NCBI GenBank assembly: GCA_023393125.1
Contig: JAEWMQ010000024.1
Span: forward strand, 116,907 to 180,906
Reading direction: 5' to 3'
Length of the DNA stretch: 64,000 bases
Source of the DNA: Bacillota bacterium
Lineage (GTDB): Bacteria > Bacillota > Clostridia > Lachnospirales > Cellulosilyticaceae
A program made the translations under genes and the position numbers. Below, piece after piece: positions 28,678 through 37,558 of the stretch. The notes under the pieces were generated by a model. That model had not been told where the DNA came from and searched no databases. It saw only the letters and a program-made list of their open reading frames with translations. The first letter of the stretch is position 1, and every line of letters starts with the position of its first letter.

Positions 28678-30165
28678 ATGCATTATAAAAGCCCTATAAG
28701 TGAACATATTTTTATATTTCCTTTTAGTTGGAAAAGTAGTAGTCAGTTACCGGAACGCTTATTTTATCCACATATTCAGTTAAAAGGTAAAAGCTTTGAT
28801 CATTTAAAGCAGTGGCAAGTACATTACTCTACTATTGAAGATGATCAAGATTATAATGAGTTTGTTTATTTTTATAAACCTATTCGTTCTGCATTATATA
28901 CTTTTGAGAAAGAACCGATTATTGTTAGGAATTATGTTTTTAAGCATTTAGATGAAACACAATTTTTTAAGATTCATATAAAAGAGATGCAGCTTATACT
29001 AGATATTAAGCAGATACGTCTTAAACTCTATAAGACTGGAATAGGATTACTTTCATTTGAACTCATTAATACTCAGTATTCACAGTTAGAAGAAATAGAA
29101 GCGCTTAATAGTTTTAGCAAAATGATTTATCCCCCTATGCTGCCACTAGAAAAAGCTAGAGCTGAATGGTTTCCAGAGTCGATTTGTATGAGGCTAAATA
29201 AGGATACTTATATAGAAGAATTTTTTACAATAGATTATTATAAAGAAAGTTTAGCCATTAGTCCTTTAATCATGTTTATATTAGGGGAACCTTTTGTATG
29301 TAAAGCGAAAGAAAAGTCTTACAATAAGATTATTATTGAGCCTATTTTAGGTAATCAAATGTTTTGTTGTTGTATTTATCAAAGTCCCATGCTCATAGAA
29401 GCGATTGAAAGAGGAGAAGTAACAGAGGAACGTTTAGAGCGGTTTATGACCTTAAATAAGAAGATGAGTTATAGTGGGGCTAGTTCATATATTAAAAATG
29501 ATTATAGTATTTATGGGATTAATCGTTTCATGCTATTGTGTATTACTAAGGAATGGTTAGAAGGGAAGATATATAATCAGTTAGTAACCTTAGTGTTGAT
29601 GCAAAGGGCAACCCTCCTAAGCTTGTCTACAGAGATTGCTAGGATTTCTACTTTGCCCAAGCATGCCCTTTCAGAAGCTATATCGAGTATGTATGAGATT
29701 TATATTCAATTTATTAATCAGTTGTATTTTAAAGAAGTGACAGAAGAAGGTGAGGGGGCTCGGATTTACGAAGAGTTAACAAAAGCATTTAAAATTGAAG
29801 AGGAATTAAGTCAGCTTAATTTTGAAGTAGATGAAGTCCATGAATATGCCACTTTAGTAGAACAAGCAGCTTCTAATATAAAGGTTCAGTTATTAACTAT
29901 TGCAGGGGCAGCATTAGTACTTCCTAGTTTTGTGACAGGTTTTTTTGGGATGAATATTTTTAAAGAAGAAGCACTTCACTGGTGGGAGCATCAACAGGTA
30001 ATCTTATGGTTAAATAGCTATGTATTATTGCCAACATTAATTGTAACTGCCTTTTGTACTTGGACTAAGCGAAAGCATATGAAATATTTTGTAATGAAGT
30101 TAGTACTCATTAGTTTACTTTTAATGAGTATGTTGGCAGCAATAAAATATGGCTGTGGTGTATAA
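28678..30165 (+). CDS. Divergent CorA-like divalent cation transporter
   Basis: This 495-residue protein ends like CorA: a long helical region, a first membrane helix (IAGAALVLPSFVTGFF, about 407-422), the signature FGMN at 423-426, a short loop and a second helix, followed by basic residues and a third hydrophobic stretch at the very C terminus. The N-terminal half shows no familiar CorA sequence, and the protein is longer than typical CorA (about 320). A role in Mg/Co/Ni passage is inferred from the GMN motif only. ATG at 28678 is preferred because AGGGAGTGG precedes it. Confidence 0.72.
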   Translation: MHYKSPISEHIFIFPFSWKSSSQLPERLFYPHIQLKGKSFDHLKQWQVHYSTIEDDQDYNEFVYFYKPIRSALYTFEKEPIIVRNYVFKHLDETQFFKIHIKEMQLILDIKQIRLKLYKTGIGLLSFELINTQYSQLEEIEALNSFSKMIYPPMLPLEKARAEWFPESICMRLNKDTYIEEFFTIDYYKESLAISPLIMFILGEPFVCKAKEKSYNKIIIEPILGNQMFCCCIYQSPMLIEAIERGEVTEERLERFMTLNKKMSYSGASSYIKNDYSIYGINRFMLLCITKEWLEGKIYNQLVTLVLMQRATLLSLSTEIARISTLPKHALSEAISSMYEIYIQFINQLYFKEVTEEGEGARIYEELTKAFKIEEELSQLNFEVDEVHEYATLVEQAASNIKVQLLTIAGAALVLPSFVTGFFGMNIFKEEALHWWEHQQVILWLNSYVLLPTLIVTAFCTWTKRKHMKYFVMKLVLISLLLMSMLAAIKYGCGV

Positions 30166-30180
30166 CCACAGCCATATTTT
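30144..30180. terminator. Bidirectional terminator between the CorA-like gene and adenine deaminase
   Basis: A 16-bp stem of AAAATATGGCTGTGGT with its complement (30165-30180), A-rich on one side and T-rich on the other, overlaps the CorA-like stop codon. It can serve both converging genes. Confidence 0.85.
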
Positions 30181-30207
30181 ATTGCCATTAAATGTTTTGT
30201 TTAATCA

Positions 30208-32007
30208 TTAAAGATCAAAAATAGGTAACGTTTTAAAGTTAACAGTATCTACAAGACCTTTATTAGTTAAGCGAAGTTCAGGAATAACAGCTAAAGAAAG
30301 AAGCGCCATGGTCATAAATGGTGAATGAAGAGGGCAACCAATAGTTTTCCATGCTTCATCAATTTCAGATACACGTTGTGCTACAACTGCGGCAGGGTCT
30401 TCTGACATAAGCCCAGCTATAGGAAGAGGATTAAGGGCTAATACCTTTCCGTTCTGAACAACCACCTGTCCACCACCTGTAGTTACTAAAGTATTAGCAG
30501 CTAGTGCCATATCTTCATCATTAGTACCAATGATACATAAATTATGAGCATCATGAGCAACTGTGGAAGCAACTGCGCCGTCTTGAATACCGAAGCCAGT
30601 TACAAAACTCATGCTCATGCTTTGGGTACCTGAATGGCGATCTATAACAGCAACCTTTAATAAATCAGCTGATACATCACTAGATACAAAGCCATCTTTT
30701 ACAGTAAGCACACCTTTTTTATGAACAGTACCAGCTTGAGCTTCAATAATACCGATGGCATGAACAGGAATAGTAGATTCCGTATAGTCATGAGGTACAG
30801 CTATTTTAAAATCTTCAGCTGTTAATGACTCATAAATAGCCATGGTATGCTTCGCAAATTCTGGGTAAGAGGCTGGTGGTAATGTGATTGTAAGCTGGCC
30901 ATTTTCAGCTACAACCTCACCATTAATAATCGTTTTGGCTACTGTCACCTTAGTTAAATCACTAAGTAAGACAAGGTCTGCCCATTTCCCAGGAGATACG
31001 CTGCCTAAATCATGACCTAAGCCAAAGCATTCAGCAGCATTAATAGTAGCCATTTGAATAGCAACGACAGGGCGAACACCTTCTTCAATAGCATGTCTAA
31101 TAATATAATCCATATGTCCTACAGATAATAAAGTATCTGGATGAGTATCGTCACTTACTAAGCAAGCAAAGCGAGAATCTACTTGATGTTCTGTTATGGC
31201 TTTAATAGTTTCCTTTACATCACACCAAGCTGAACCTTCTCGGATTTGAACATACATACCAAGACGCATTTTGGCTAAGGCATCTTCATGTCTAGTTGTT
31301 TCATGACAGCAGTTAGCTCCTGCTGCGATGTAAGCATTAAGACCAGGGCCTCCTTCATCAGGAACACAATAGTGACCTGTTATTGTTTTGTGACGATCTA
31401 AGGTAGCTTTTAAAATACCATGCACATTAGAGTCTCCGCTTAAAACAGCTGGATAATTCATCATTTCACCAAGACCAATGATGGTATCTTGAGAAAGGCC
31501 ATGAGCGATATCTCTAAGGGATAAACTAGCTCCTGTTGTTTCTAAATCTGCAGTAGCAGGAACACAGCTAGGCATGGTTGTGTAAACATTAAGAGGTACT
31601 TCTTTACCCTCTTGAATCATAAGTCCTATACCCTCTGTGCCAAGTACATTGGCAATCTCATGTGGGTCCATCATAATCGTAGTGGTGCCATGTGGCATAA
31701 CAGCTTTGGCATATTCTTTAACGGTAAGCATACTACTTTCTACGTGAATATGTCCATCTATAAATCCAGGTGCTAGATAAAGGCCTGTAGCATCTATGCA
31801 TTTTGTGTTAGGACCAATAGTGTGAGTTGCATCACCTACAAGGGCAATACGTCCTTTAGTAACAGCCACATCCATTTGAGGTATAATTTCAGCTGTATTC
31901 ACATTAATAAGTTTAGCATTTTTAATAACAAGGTCGGCTTTTTTCACTCCGCTTGCTACTAGAACCAGTTCTTGTGTAACGTCTGATCTTTTATATCGTT
32001 TTGTCAT
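30208..32007 (-). CDS. ade: Adenine deaminase (AdeC/Ade family)
   Basis: This 599-residue amidohydrolase converts adenine to hypoxanthine and ammonia in purine salvage. Visible motifs are GFIDGHIHVESS (metal His pair), MPHGTTTIMMDPHEIANV, GHYCVPDEGG, and VSDDTHPDTLLSVGHMDY with the metal-binding Asp. The C-terminal AdeC domain contains SMSFVTGFGIQDGAVASTVAHDAHN. Length fits bacterial Ade. I chose ATG at 32007, preceded by AAGGGGGG on the minus strand, instead of the 20-codon longer in-frame start. pepF lies upstream on the same strand and may be co-transcribed. Confidence 0.95.
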   Translation of the reverse strand: MTKRYKRSDVTQELVLVASGVKKADLVIKNAKLINVNTAEIIPQMDVAVTKGRIALVGDATHTIGPNTKCIDATGLYLAPGFIDGHIHVESSMLTVKEYAKAVMPHGTTTIMMDPHEIANVLGTEGIGLMIQEGKEVPLNVYTTMPSCVPATADLETTGASLSLRDIAHGLSQDTIIGLGEMMNYPAVLSGDSNVHGILKATLDRHKTITGHYCVPDEGGPGLNAYIAAGANCCHETTRHEDALAKMRLGMYVQIREGSAWCDVKETIKAITEHQVDSRFACLVSDDTHPDTLLSVGHMDYIIRHAIEEGVRPVVAIQMATINAAECFGLGHDLGSVSPGKWADLVLLSDLTKVTVAKTIINGEVVAENGQLTITLPPASYPEFAKHTMAIYESLTAEDFKIAVPHDYTESTIPVHAIGIIEAQAGTVHKKGVLTVKDGFVSSDVSADLLKVAVIDRHSGTQSMSMSFVTGFGIQDGAVASTVAHDAHNLCIIGTNDEDMALAANTLVTTGGGQVVVQNGKVLALNPLPIAGLMSEDPAAVVAQRVSEIDEAWKTIGCPLHSPFMTMALLSLAVIPELRLTNKGLVDTVNFKTLPIFDL

Positions 32008-32071
32008 TATAAAGCCCCCCTTAAAGTTATTTCCAAATATCATATCACTACAATTTAGAGTTGGCAATAGA

Positions 32072-33874
32072 TTATCTTTTTGTTTGTTTAAATTGAATTA
32101 TTAGAGAATTAAATACCTCTATGGCCTTGTCAATTGGAGCTGAAGTGCTCATATCTACACCAGCTATCTTTAATAAGTCTATTGGATCTTTAGAGGAGCC
32201 GCCGCTTAAGAAGGATTTGTATGCTGTAACCGCCGTATCACCTTCTTTTAAAATACGCTCAGATAAAGTAATGGCAGCAGAGTAACCCGTAGCATATTGA
32301 TAAACATAAAAAGGTGTATAAAAATGAGGAATACGTGCCCATTCCATTGCAATGGCAGTATCTACTTCTATAGCTGGTCCATGATATTTTTTAACTAAAT
32401 CATAATAAACCTCACATAAATAATCGGCTGTTAGTGTTTTACCTTCCTGATTAGCGGTATGCACTAAAAGTTCAAATTCAGCAAACATGGTTTGGCGATA
32501 AAGCGTACTACGGAATTGTTCCATAAAATAATTAATGAGGTAACGTTTGTAAGCTTCATCTTTCGTTGTTTCTAACAGATAGTTCATAAGCAAAGCTTCA
32601 TTTACTGTTGAGGCAACTTCAGCTACAAAGATGCAATAATCACCATAAATATGAGGTTGATGGTGATGAGAATAATAACTATGCAAAGCATGACCCATTT
32701 CATGAGCAAGGGTAAATAAGCTATTAATGTTAGGTGAATAATTAAGTAATATATAAGGGTGAGGTGCACCATAGCTTCCCCAAGAGTAGGCACCACTACG
32801 TTTCCCTTCATTTTCATATTTATCAATCCAACGATTATTTAAGGCTTCTTTAACGATAGATAGATAATCTTCACCTAGGGGTGCTAATGCTTTAAGAAGA
32901 ATATCACAAGACTCTTCGTAGCTTATTTCTTTTTCAAAGTCTTTAATCATAGGAACGAAAAGATCGTACATATGAAGCGTATCAAGACCAAGGACTTCTT
33001 TACGTAATGCGATATAATCATGCATAACGGATAAATGGTTATTAACGGTATGAATGAGTTCATGATAGACAGTTACAGGAATATTGTTTTCTGAAAGTGC
33101 ACTATGAAGGGGGCTCTCAAAATGACGCATACTAGAGAAAAAGCCGTATTGTTTAATATTGGCGGCAAAGAGTGTACTAATCGTATTTTTATAACTACTA
33201 TAAGTATTATAAAGTGAGGTAAAGGCAGCTTCTCTAACAGAGCGATTTTGACTTTCCATTAAAGGGATATAGTTACCATGAGTTAAGCGAATGCTCTCTC
33301 CCTTAGCGTTCTCAATAGTAGGAAATTTGATATCTACGTTATTGAGCATAGAAAAGGTATTTTGAGGCATAGCACCTAGTTCACTAACACGGGCCAAAAT
33401 GGCTTCTAGTTCTGGCGTTAAGATATGTGCCTTTTGTCTTAGTATTTCATTTAAATAACGTTCATAATGACGAAGCTCGGGTAGTTCATTATAAAAGTTA
33501 TCAAGCTGCTGGGCTGTAAGCTGAGTAAGCTCAGGACCAGAAAAAGCTAAAGCCTCAGAAGCTGCAATGGATAAGTTTTCACTTTGACTTGCTAAATCTT
33601 GATAGTAGGCATGACTACCATCTTGGTGAAGACGCATGTGTGAATAGACATAAAGATTTTCAAGTGCTTCACCAAAAATATCTTGTAACCTTAAAAAAGC
33701 AAGTAATGTCTTTGGAGTACTGGTCAGTTGTCCCTTATAGACCTTAAATTGTTCAAGCAATTTTTTTGTTTCAGATAAAGTGTTTTCAAATAAAAGGTCA
33801 GTTTCAAATAGATCTTCTAATTTCCAAGTGTCTTCTATTTTAACGTCTTGACGTTTAGGTAATGCTGTTGACAT
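32072..33874 (-). CDS. pepF: Oligoendopeptidase F (M3B)
   Basis: This 600-residue zinc peptidase of the M3 family hydrolyses short peptides in the cytoplasm. The motif HEMGHALHSYYSHHHQP lies near residue 390, with a downstream Glu ligand in FVAEVASTVNEAL. The N-terminal helical half and C-terminal YQYATGYSAAITLSERIL are typical of PepF. ATG is preceded by AAAGGAGC. The stop lies 64 bases from the adenine deaminase start, suggesting a shared transcript. Confidence 0.95.
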   Translation of the reverse strand: MSTALPKRQDVKIEDTWKLEDLFETDLLFENTLSETKKLLEQFKVYKGQLTSTPKTLLAFLRLQDIFGEALENLYVYSHMRLHQDGSHAYYQDLASQSENLSIAASEALAFSGPELTQLTAQQLDNFYNELPELRHYERYLNEILRQKAHILTPELEAILARVSELGAMPQNTFSMLNNVDIKFPTIENAKGESIRLTHGNYIPLMESQNRSVREAAFTSLYNTYSSYKNTISTLFAANIKQYGFFSSMRHFESPLHSALSENNIPVTVYHELIHTVNNHLSVMHDYIALRKEVLGLDTLHMYDLFVPMIKDFEKEISYEESCDILLKALAPLGEDYLSIVKEALNNRWIDKYENEGKRSGAYSWGSYGAPHPYILLNYSPNINSLFTLAHEMGHALHSYYSHHHQPHIYGDYCIFVAEVASTVNEALLMNYLLETTKDEAYKRYLINYFMEQFRSTLYRQTMFAEFELLVHTANQEGKTLTADYLCEVYYDLVKKYHGPAIEVDTAIAMEWARIPHFYTPFYVYQYATGYSAAITLSERILKEGDTAVTAYKSFLSGGSSKDPIDLLKIAGVDMSTSAPIDKAIEVFNSLIIQFKQTKR

Positions 33875-33957
33875 TGAATCAGCTCCTTTAGTAAATTGTA
33901 TTTACTGTTAGTATACTCGATTTTATAGAAAAATAATAATTATATAAATATATTTTT

Positions 33958-33986
33958 TTGATATTTCCCGTTGTTTTTGTTATACT
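33958..33986 (+). promoter_or_regulatory. SigA-type promoter for the M55 aminopeptidase
   Basis: TTGATA (33958-33963), an exact 17-bp spacer and TATACT (33981-33986), 36 bases before the start codon. Confidence 0.75.
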
Positions 33987-34021
33987 GAGGTATATAAAAA
34001 GTAGGAATAGGGGGCATGAGA

Positions 34022-34819
34022 ATGCGTGTATATATTAGTGCAGATCTAGAAGGCATTACCGGTGTTTCTAAATGGGAAGAAACCCATAAAGGAGGCCATC
34101 ATTATGATTTGTATAGAGAGCAAATGACAAGAGAAGTAGTAGCTGCTTGTGAAGGGGCCATAGAAGCTGGTGCAGATTATATTATGGTTAAAGATGCTCA
34201 TGAAGATGGAAAAAATCTGATACATAGCATGTTACCTAAAGGCGTTAAGGTGATTTCTGGTTGGAGTAACCATCCCTATTGTATGGTAGAAGGTTTAGAT
34301 GAAAGTTTTGATGCTGTTATCTTTATTGGGTACCATAGCGGTGCTAATTCTAATGGTAGTCCTCTTGCCCATACGCTATTACCGGATGTCATTAAAAATG
34401 TAACGATTAATGGAGAGGATGCAGATGAATTTTTGATTCATGCCTATGCAGCGTACATGCTAGAGGTACCTATAGTGGCTGTTTCAGGAGATGGAGATTT
34501 AATGCGTTCTGTAAGGGGATTTAATCCGCAGATTAAAACAATTGCTGTACAAGAAGGTTTTGGTGGAGCCGTAGTTAGTATTCATCCAGATTTAGCTGTA
34601 GAACGTATTCGTAAAGGTGTAAAAAAAGGGCTAGAAGATTTAGAAGACTATGCTTTTGAAAAACCAGAAGAATATGAGATGATCATTGAATTTAAGAAGC
34701 ATGCAGATGCTTACAAATTCTCTTTTTATCCTAATGTAGAACAAATAGGCGAATATACGATTCGTTATGTTTCTAATAATTACATGCATTTACTTGTGCT
34801 CTTACTATTTATTAGCTAA
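34022..34819 (+). CDS. M55-family D-aminopeptidase (DppA-like)
   Basis: This 265-residue protein matches the M55 peptidase family, zinc-dependent aminopeptidases such as DppA that release D-amino acids from short peptides. Family residues are visible in YISADLEGITGVSKW (Asp and Glu ligands near 7-9), MVKDAHEDGKN, FIGYHSGAN and VSGDGDLM. No signal peptide, so cytoplasmic; a role in wall-peptide recycling is inference. ATG at 34022 gives better spacing from AGGGGG than the ATG two codons earlier. It has a good promoter and terminator, so is probably monocistronic. Confidence 0.9.
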   Translation: MRVYISADLEGITGVSKWEETHKGGHHYDLYREQMTREVVAACEGAIEAGADYIMVKDAHEDGKNLIHSMLPKGVKVISGWSNHPYCMVEGLDESFDAVIFIGYHSGANSNGSPLAHTLLPDVIKNVTINGEDADEFLIHAYAAYMLEVPIVAVSGDGDLMRSVRGFNPQIKTIAVQEGFGGAVVSIHPDLAVERIRKGVKKGLEDLEDYAFEKPEEYEMIIEFKKHADAYKFSFYPNVEQIGEYTIRYVSNNYMHLLVLLLFIS

Positions 34820-34875
34820 AAGAAGAGGACTTGTAATGGGGATAATCAATTTGATATAAGAAATAGCCCATAAGT

Positions 34876-34909
34876 AAGAAGAAGCTTATTGAAAAGAGCT
34901 TCTTCTTTT
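34876..34909 (+). terminator. Intrinsic terminator after the M55 gene
   Basis: AAGAAGAAGCT pairs with AGCTTCTTCTT (11 bp) and is followed by TT. Confidence 0.75.
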
Positions 34910-34972
34910 GTATTGTAGATATCAATAAATAGGATAATAGAAATAATGAGGAATACAAAATAGGAGGAAAAA

Positions 34973-35566
34973 ATGCTTACGTTGATATTAGTAAGACATG
35001 CAACCACTGAGGCTAACGAAGCTGGGTTATATATAGGTAGAAGTGAAAGTCCTCTGAGCCCGCAAGGAAGGGAAGAGGCGAGAAGACTTTGTGAAAAGTT
35101 AGGAAAGTGGCATATTCACCAAATTTATACAAGCCCTGCAGGAAGGGTTCAAGAGACGATAAAGCCTCTTGTGGGGCCTCATAAATCAGTGCATGTGATA
35201 GAGGCTCTACATGAAATAGATTTTGGTATTTGTGAAACACGGGATTTTAATTGGTTAAAAAAGAATTACCCAGAAGAAGTAGGGCGTATGATGGAAGAAG
35301 GAATCATGTATAAATATCCAAAAGGAGAGAGTTTAATGATGGCACATGAAAGAGTAGCCAACTGGTTAAATACTTTTTTGACTAGTCATCAAAGTGGGAA
35401 CTTCTTAGTGGCAGCTCACGGGGGTACAATAAGATGTATTTTATCAGAATTACTGGTAAAAAATCCTTCTTTACATTGGCACTTTAAGATTGATCCTGCT
35501 ACTATAACCATCATTCGTATGCAAGAGGGGTTTCCGGTTATAGAAGCTCTTAATGAGAAGTGTTAG
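34973..35566 (+). CDS. Histidine phosphatase superfamily protein (CobC/phosphoglycerate-mutase-like)
   Basis: This 197-residue protein has the phospho-histidine motif LVRHATTEANEAG (RHA near residues 8-10), TSPAGRVQET, EIDFGICE and the second catalytic histidine in VAAHGGTIRCIL. This is a branch-1 histidine phosphatase; small family members include alpha-ribazole phosphatase and broad-range phosphatases. No cobalamin genes are nearby, so the substrate is left open. ATG follows AGGAGGAAAAA. Confidence 0.88.
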   Translation: MLTLILVRHATTEANEAGLYIGRSESPLSPQGREEARRLCEKLGKWHIHQIYTSPAGRVQETIKPLVGPHKSVHVIEALHEIDFGICETRDFNWLKKNYPEEVGRMMEEGIMYKYPKGESLMMAHERVANWLNTFLTSHQSGNFLVAAHGGTIRCILSELLVKNPSLHWHFKIDPATITIIRMQEGFPVIEALNEKC

Positions 35567-35651
35567 GAATGTATGATTTAAAAGAGCTATCAAGCAATAC
35601 TATAAGATTGCAACAATAAGAGAAGACATTTTTTTTCGCGTCAAAATAGTG

Positions 35652-35657
35652 TATAAT
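35652..35657 (+). promoter_or_regulatory. Candidate -10 box for the thymidine-kinase-like gene
   Basis: A perfect TATAAT lies 45 bases before the start codon. The -35 region is T-rich and does not match TTGACA well. Confidence 0.4.
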
Positions 35658-35702
35658 ACTTTTCAGCAAAAAGATGAATAGGCAAAAAGGAGACTTGAGG
35701 AA

Positions 35703-36305
35703 ATGGGTTTTTTTAAAGTGACAGTGGGGGTAATGGGTTCTTCAAAATCTGCAAGAGCTATTGCAGAGGTACAGAACTTAAAGGTAAGGAACTTAAAAAC
35801 TTTAGTGTTAAAACCAGCATTAGATACAAGAGATGGGGGCTATATTTGTAGCCGTTTAATTAAAGATAAGGTGAAAGCAGACATACTTCTTAAGTCTGAT
35901 GAATCTTTAAAGATAAATGAAATTATTGCAGATAATTATGATTACATTGTTGTTGATGAATTCCATATGCTTAGTGAAGAGCAGATCAAAGAACTTTATC
36001 AAATTAGTGCTATTTCGACTACTAATATTAGTATGTATGGTTTAAGAATGTCTTGGAAAGGAACGCCTTTTCCAAGTGCTGCTTTAGCTTTAGGTTATGC
36101 AGATGAAATTGAGATGATTAAAATGGTAGATAAAGATCAAAATCCTTTAAGTCATCATATTAAATATACCAATGGCGTGCCAAGTTCTTTAACCAAAGAT
36201 GGTGAGACTATTGTGGTAGGAGATTTGAATGCTACCTCTTATACCACAGTATCAAAAATTGATTTTTATAAGATTTATCAGATGTTAGGGCAAGTGGAAG
36301 AATAA
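35703..36305 (+). CDS. Divergent thymidine-kinase-like P-loop protein
   Basis: This 200-residue protein follows the layout of type II thymidine kinase: a P-loop at the N terminus (GVMGSSKSARA, residues 9-19), LKPALDTRDGGYICSR, a Walker B-like VVDEFHM near 83-89 (DEAQ in classical enzymes), YGLRMSWKGTPFPSA and a late VVGDLN. Differences are notable: the P-loop reads SSKS where GKS/GKT is expected, and the zinc-ribbon Cys residues are missing. It may have altered activity or be a paralogue with another role. Confidence 0.7.
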   Translation: MGFFKVTVGVMGSSKSARAIAEVQNLKVRNLKTLVLKPALDTRDGGYICSRLIKDKVKADILLKSDESLKINEIIADNYDYIVVDEFHMLSEEQIKELYQISAISTTNISMYGLRMSWKGTPFPSAALALGYADEIEMIKMVDKDQNPLSHHIKYTNGVPSSLTKDGETIVVGDLNATSYTTVSKIDFYKIYQMLGQVEE

Positions 36306-36317
36306 CAGAATAACTGC

Positions 36318-36346
36318 TTGACAGATGCAAAATACGGTGATAGAAT
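36318..36346 (+). promoter_or_regulatory. SigA promoter of the pyr operon
   Basis: Perfect TTGACA (36318-36323), an exact 17-bp spacer and TAGAAT (36341-36346). The transcript should start near 36353, about 14-18 bases before the first leader structure. Confidence 0.85.
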
Positions 36347-36410
36347 AGCGATAATTAAATAAAGATATTGCCTTTAAGTTTGGCCCAGAGAGACCAAAAA
36401 GGAGAACAAA

Positions 36411-36569
36411 ATGAGAAGATTAAATACAATTATAATACGATTAAAAGTAATGCAACAATTCTATATAAAATTAGTGTATACAAGTGTTTTTAGACCACTC
36501 AATAGAGTAGTTTGTTTAGTTGTTCCTAAAGCTTGTATCGCAAGGTATGTAAAGGCAATAGAAGGATAA
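36411..36569 (+). CDS. 52-residue pyr leader peptide
   Basis: An ATG preceded by AAAAAGGAG opens a 52-codon frame between the pyr promoter and pyrB. The product is basic and hydrophobic (starts MRRLNTIIIRLK, ends RYVKAIEG) with no known domain. The last six codons and stop form the 5' arm of the terminator, so a ribosome reaching the end would block terminator folding, as in the E. coli pyrBI leader. Its ribosome binding site is partly paired in the PyrR-like hairpin. A structural coincidence cannot be excluded, but the placement argues for real translation. Confidence 0.55.
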   Translation: MRRLNTIIIRLKVMQQFYIKLVYTSVFRPLNRVVCLVVPKACIARYVKAIEG

Positions 36570-36596
36570 ATTATCCTTTTATTGCCTTTTATTTTG
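36551..36596 (+). terminator. Attenuator terminator before pyrB
   Basis: A 17-bp stem (36551-36567 with 36573-36589, one G-T pair) has a 5-base loop and is followed by TATTTT. It is the regulated terminator of the pyr leader. Confidence 0.8.
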
Positions 36597-36631
36597 CAGA
36601 AATTTAAATTCACATAAAGGGATGGTATCAG

Positions 36632-37558
36632 ATGCTAAGAAGAAAAGACTTACTAGGAATTAGAGATTTAAGTGTCAATGAAATCATGACCATTTTACAA
36701 ACAGCTGAAAGTATGAAAGGCATAGTAACTGGTAAGGCACCTAAGCTAGACTTATTAAAAGGAAAAAGTGCAATAACACTTTTTTATGAAAACAGTACAA
36801 GAACACGTATGGCCTTTACAATGGCAGGAACTTACTTAGGAGCATATGTAGCAGACTTAGGTGTAGCTAGCAGCAGTGTACAAAAAGGTGAAAGCTTAGT
36901 AGATACAGGTATTACCCTAGATAGTATGGGCATTGATTACATGATTATGAGACATCATATGAGCGGGGCATCACATTTGCTTGCTAAAAATGTTAAAGCT
37001 TCTGTTATTAATGCAGGAGATGGTGCCAATGAACACCCTACTCAAGCGTTATTAGACTTCTATACCATTTATGAGAAAAAAGGTGGTTTTAAAAATTTAA
37101 AGGTAACAATCGTGGGTGACATAGCACATAGTAGAGTAGCTAGATCTAATGTATTTGGTCTTACTAAACTAGGAGCAAAGGTAACCTTAGCAGGACCAGG
37201 AACTTTAACAGCAAAAAGCATGGAAAAATTAGGTTGCACCGTGATGACAGATGTAGAAGCAGCGGTTAAAGATGCGGATATCGTCATGGCATTACGTATT
37301 CAGCTTGAACGTCAAAAAGGAGGCCTATTCCCTAACCTTAGAGAATATAGCCAAATATACGGCTTAAACGAAGCAATATTTGGGAGTGCAAAGCCAGATG
37401 CACTTTTAATGCACCCAGCACCAGTTAATAGAGGTGTTGAGCTGATGCCAGAGTTAATGGATAGCAAGGTATCAGTTATAGATGAGCAAGTTACTAACGG
37501 AGTAGCAGTTAGAATGGCTATTTTAGCACTACTTCACGAAGGGAGAGAAAACGCATGA
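36632..37558 (+). CDS. pyrB: Aspartate carbamoyltransferase catalytic subunit
   Basis: This 308-residue enzyme condenses carbamoyl phosphate and aspartate, the first committed step of pyrimidine synthesis. The carbamoyl-phosphate site FYENSTRTRMAF has STRTR at residues 55-59. HPTQALLDFYTIYEK, VGDIAHSRVARS and LMHPAPVNRGVE are family motifs. No pyrI regulatory-subunit gene follows, so allosteric control as in E. coli is not expected; control is probably through the leader. It overlaps pyrC by four bases. Confidence 0.97.
   Translation: MLRRKDLLGIRDLSVNEIMTILQTAESMKGIVTGKAPKLDLLKGKSAITLFYENSTRTRMAFTMAGTYLGAYVADLGVASSSVQKGESLVDTGITLDSMGIDYMIMRHHMSGASHLLAKNVKASVINAGDGANEHPTQALLDFYTIYEKKGGFKNLKVTIVGDIAHSRVARSNVFGLTKLGAKVTLAGPGTLTAKSMEKLGCTVMTDVEAAVKDADIVMALRIQLERQKGGLFPNLREYSQIYGLNEAIFGSAKPDALLMHPAPVNRGVELMPELMDSKVSVIDEQVTNGVAVRMAILALLHEGRENA

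Larger units (their letters stand above)
36353..36600 (+). ncRNA. pyr operon leader: PyrR-type hairpin, antiterminator and terminator
   Basis: A hairpin at 36371-36402 has CCTT/AAGG at its foot, a 4-base 5' bulge, TTTGG/CCAAA, and a loop with CCAGAGAG matching the PyrR consensus CCNGNGAG. An 11-base segment at 36366-36376 is perfectly complementary to 36550-36560 and could form an antiterminator. The latter overlaps the left arm of a terminator (36551-36567 with 36573-36589). The hairpin foot overlaps both the antiterminator segment and the ribosome binding site of a 52-codon leader ORF. Confidence 0.75.
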
